Shown here: piece by piece, positions 31,279 through 32,871 of the stretch
How positions within the stretch are numbered: position 1 is the first letter of the stretch
Layout: every line of letters starts with the position of its first letter
Origin: an uncultured Bryobacteraceae bacterium
Lineage (GTDB): Bacteria > Acidobacteriota > Terriglobia > Bryobacterales > Bryobacteraceae
Reading direction: 5' to 3'
Length of the DNA: 32,871 nt
Assembly: GCA_955652915.1 (NCBI GenBank)
Contig: CATPCJ010000047.1
Location: forward strand, 1 to 32,871
Notes under the pieces: model-generated
Database searches by the model: none
What the model was told of the DNA's origin: nothing
Seen by the model: only the letters and a program-made list of their open reading frames with translations
Translations under genes and position numbers: made by a program

Positions 31279-32526
31279 CTAATTCCAGGGTTTCAGCCTG
31301 ATTTCCGCCGTCTCGCCCTTTATTTCAAGTTTGGTTCCAAAAGGCTTCGACAGTTCGGCCAGGCGCTGAAGAATATAACCTGCCCGCGCCCCCGTCGCCG
31401 GCGATGGCAGCCCGCGCGTGTGGAGGAACTGGTTATCGGCGTACTCGTTGTGGATATCCGGCTGGCCCTTGCCCACGTAGTTCAAGACGATCGGCCGAAA
31501 CCAGATCGATTGCAGGTTTTTCCCCTGAAATTGGGCGTACGCCACCACGCTCTCCCAATTCATCGGTTCGTGAATGTATGTCAGCGTCGGCGGCAAGTTG
31601 TAAATGAAGTTGCCCAGATCGTAGAAGATGGGCTTTCCGTGATAAATCTCAACCCCGTGCAACAGAGGCGCACCATGCATCACCACGATATCCGCCCCTG
31701 CATCCACCTCCGCATGAGTCCACTTCTTGAGCCAATCATTCGGGCCGAGGCGTTCCTGCATCCCTTCCGTGAAAATTGTCGCGAACGAATGGTTCCCGAA
31801 CACGTGGTTGTGTTGAAACACGATCACCAGGCCCGCCTGCTTACGGGAGTCACGAATACTCTGAAGGATGCGTTGCGAATCCTCTGGATTCGGCGTGTTT
31901 CGTGGCGCGCCGGGCAGATCGATCGTCGCCTCATTTTCTTTGTCACCGGCCTCGACACGAAGCTCATTCACGCCCGGCCGATCCGCCCTGGCACTTCCTC
32001 CCGGCGTAATGAGCCCTGATGCGCTTGCTATCAGCACTATGTTGCCCTTCGGGGTATGCAGATAGCCTGGTGCTGCAGCTTCGATCAAATTGTTTCCGGT
32101 CCCGGCATGAACGATCTTTCGGCTATCTGCTTCCCGGATCGTGTTCTGAATGCCCGTGACTTTCAGATCGAATGCATGGTTGCCAGACAAGGACAATAAG
32201 TTAAAACCCAGCGTTCTCAGCGCATCGAGTGCTTCAGGCGGACTAAGAAAGCCCCGGCCCTCATGGGTCGTCTCGCCTTTTTCGGCCACTGCGGCTTCGA
32301 AATTGGTGAACACCACATCGCCCTTCAGTAGCCCCTGGATCACGGGCACTGCCTCCGGAGCGGTCTCGCGAATATCCGATCGAATCATCGACTGTCCCAC
32401 CAAAGTGATCGTTATCCCGGTCGAGTTCGGGGTCTGCGCCGCGGCAATCACGCACAAGATTGCGAACAGAGCTCCGAGGCACGATGCGGCCGCCAACAAC
32501 GGGCCAGTCTTCAATATGGTTGCCAT
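31279..32526 (-). CDS. CapA-family (PGA_cap) metallophosphoesterase-like protein
   Basis: About 415 residues. It begins with a hydrophobic signal or anchor (LLAAASCLGALFAILCVIAAA), then a CapA/PgsA-type domain of the calcineurin-like fold: 'VGQSMIRSD', 'DVVFTNFEAAVAE', 'LLSLSGNHAFD' (the GNH metal motif), 'GLVIVFQHNHVFGNHSF' and 'ADIVVMHGAPLLHGVEIYHG', ending with 'FYDLGNFIYN'. Family members are linked to polyglutamate capsule production or to phosphoesterase activity, and the exact reaction is not fixed. ATG 32526 has AAGG 8 nt ahead; the in-frame GTG at 32607 would give a long polar leader before the signal. It is oriented like the GlsB gene. Confidence 0.87.
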   Translation of the reverse strand: MATILKTGPLLAAASCLGALFAILCVIAAAQTPNSTGITITLVGQSMIRSDIRETAPEAVPVIQGLLKGDVVFTNFEAAVAEKGETTHEGRGFLSPPEALDALRTLGFNLLSLSGNHAFDLKVTGIQNTIREADSRKIVHAGTGNNLIEAAAPGYLHTPKGNIVLIASASGLITPGGSARADRPGVNELRVEAGDKENEATIDLPGAPRNTPNPEDSQRILQSIRDSRKQAGLVIVFQHNHVFGNHSFATIFTEGMQERLGPNDWLKKWTHAEVDAGADIVVMHGAPLLHGVEIYHGKPIFYDLGNFIYNLPPTLTYIHEPMNWESVVAYAQFQGKNLQSIWFRPIVLNYVGKGQPDIHNEYADNQFLHTRGLPSPATGARAGYILQRLAELSKPFGTKLEIKGETAEIRLKPWN

Positions 32527-32739
32527 TTGGGTTGCCTTTGATTTTCGTTTGAGCGCTCGATGCACTCGGCACTCTGCCTGGTTCCCATCGTTGAAGCTGA
32601 TTTCCACGATCTCATTCTTTATCGATAGTACTCAATTCGGAGTAGTTCCTTTGTCTCGAGGCTCCGCCAAAGCGTCCCGCTACCGGAAGGTAAACCGGGG
32701 TGCCGTCAGCCAACTCCAGTGGCGCCCCGTTGCGAGTCG

Positions 32740-32871
32740 TTAGAAAACTTCTGCTGCTTTGTCCGGTGAAATGTTCGGTTTAGGTTGAACAGGCTCGGCT
32801 GGGACCGCCACCCTTACCTGATCTGGTAAGTCGACCGTTACTCCTAACCGCCCCAGCCGTTCCACCAGACG
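32740..32871 (-). CDS. C-terminal fragment of unknown protein at right edge
   Basis: The minus-strand frame entering from the right edge encodes 43 residues and stops at TAA (32742-32740). It reads 'RLVERLGRLGVTVDLPDQVR' followed by a Pro-rich end. The opening 'LVxRLxRLGxxVxL' pattern is reminiscent of the C-terminal end of IS110-type transposases, as in the pseudogene near 18.1 kb, but the match is too short to settle. A chance frame is possible. Nothing recognisable lies between it and the CapA gene. Confidence 0.4.
   Translation of the reverse strand, partial: RLVERLGRLGVTVDLPDQVRVAVPAEPVQPKPNISPDKAAEVF

Overview
The window is a GC-rich bacterial chromosome segment, most likely from an Acidobacteriota soil bacterium related to the Solibacter/Bryobacter group. 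This is an inference. It rests on a tandem pair of secreted VWFA-related proteins of the type abundant in that phylum, several secreted S9 peptidases and enterochelin-esterase-like hydrolases, a PSCyt1-type cytochrome, a HemQ-type coproheme decarboxylase, and numerous small intergenic palindromic repeats. No rRNA, tRNA or CRISPR array was seen.

Layout. Bases 1-9.4 kb hold mostly exported proteins: the tail of an esterase, an OmpA-like protein, two overlapping VWA genes coupled to a 64-aa gene, a parvulin foldase, a small c-type cytochrome and a large S9 peptidase. Bases 9.7-12.7 kb hold a two-gene type II restriction-modification system of the BsuBI/PstI endonuclease family. Bases 12.7-19.9 kb hold a second S9 peptidase, a DHA2-type MFS exporter, an esterase, an NTF2-like protein, a decayed IS110-type transposase fragment and a large TPR protein. 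Bases 29.2 kb to the end hold hemQ, a tiny Ser/Arg-rich secreted protein, a 170-bp element bounded by inverted repeats, a GlsB/YeaQ-like membrane protein, a CapA-like protein and a truncated gene at the edge.

The most unusual part is 19.97-28.8 kb. Two small lysine/arginine-rich proteins of unknown function each follow a nearly identical leader of about 90 nt. A 29-codon reading frame with a strong ribosome-binding site comes next, then a VAT1/quinone-oxidoreductase-like gene. Converging on these is a five-gene set encoding an ABC1/UbiB-family kinase-like protein, a thioester-reductase-like SDR, a class III aminotransferase, an SRPBCC protein and an atypical acyl-CoA dehydrogenase. Read together, the enzymes suggest acyl-thioester processing: desaturation, reductive release to an aldehyde, and transamination to an amine. 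The product would be an uncharacterised amino-lipid or polyketide-like compound. The individual families are recognised from sequence; the joint pathway is inference.

Between genes the window carries at least four kinds of small repeat or mobile debris: modular 19-nt hairpins (2453-2560, 4976-5084), a 32-nt inverted repeat filling an intergenic gap (14648-14745), a dispersed palindrome (6622-6699 and, in the other orientation, 29161-29210), and decayed insertion sequences (IS110-type near 18.0 kb, IS5-type near 26.7 kb, an inverted-repeat-bounded element at 30.55-30.71 kb). Most annotated starts were chosen by ribosome-binding site and signal-peptide position.
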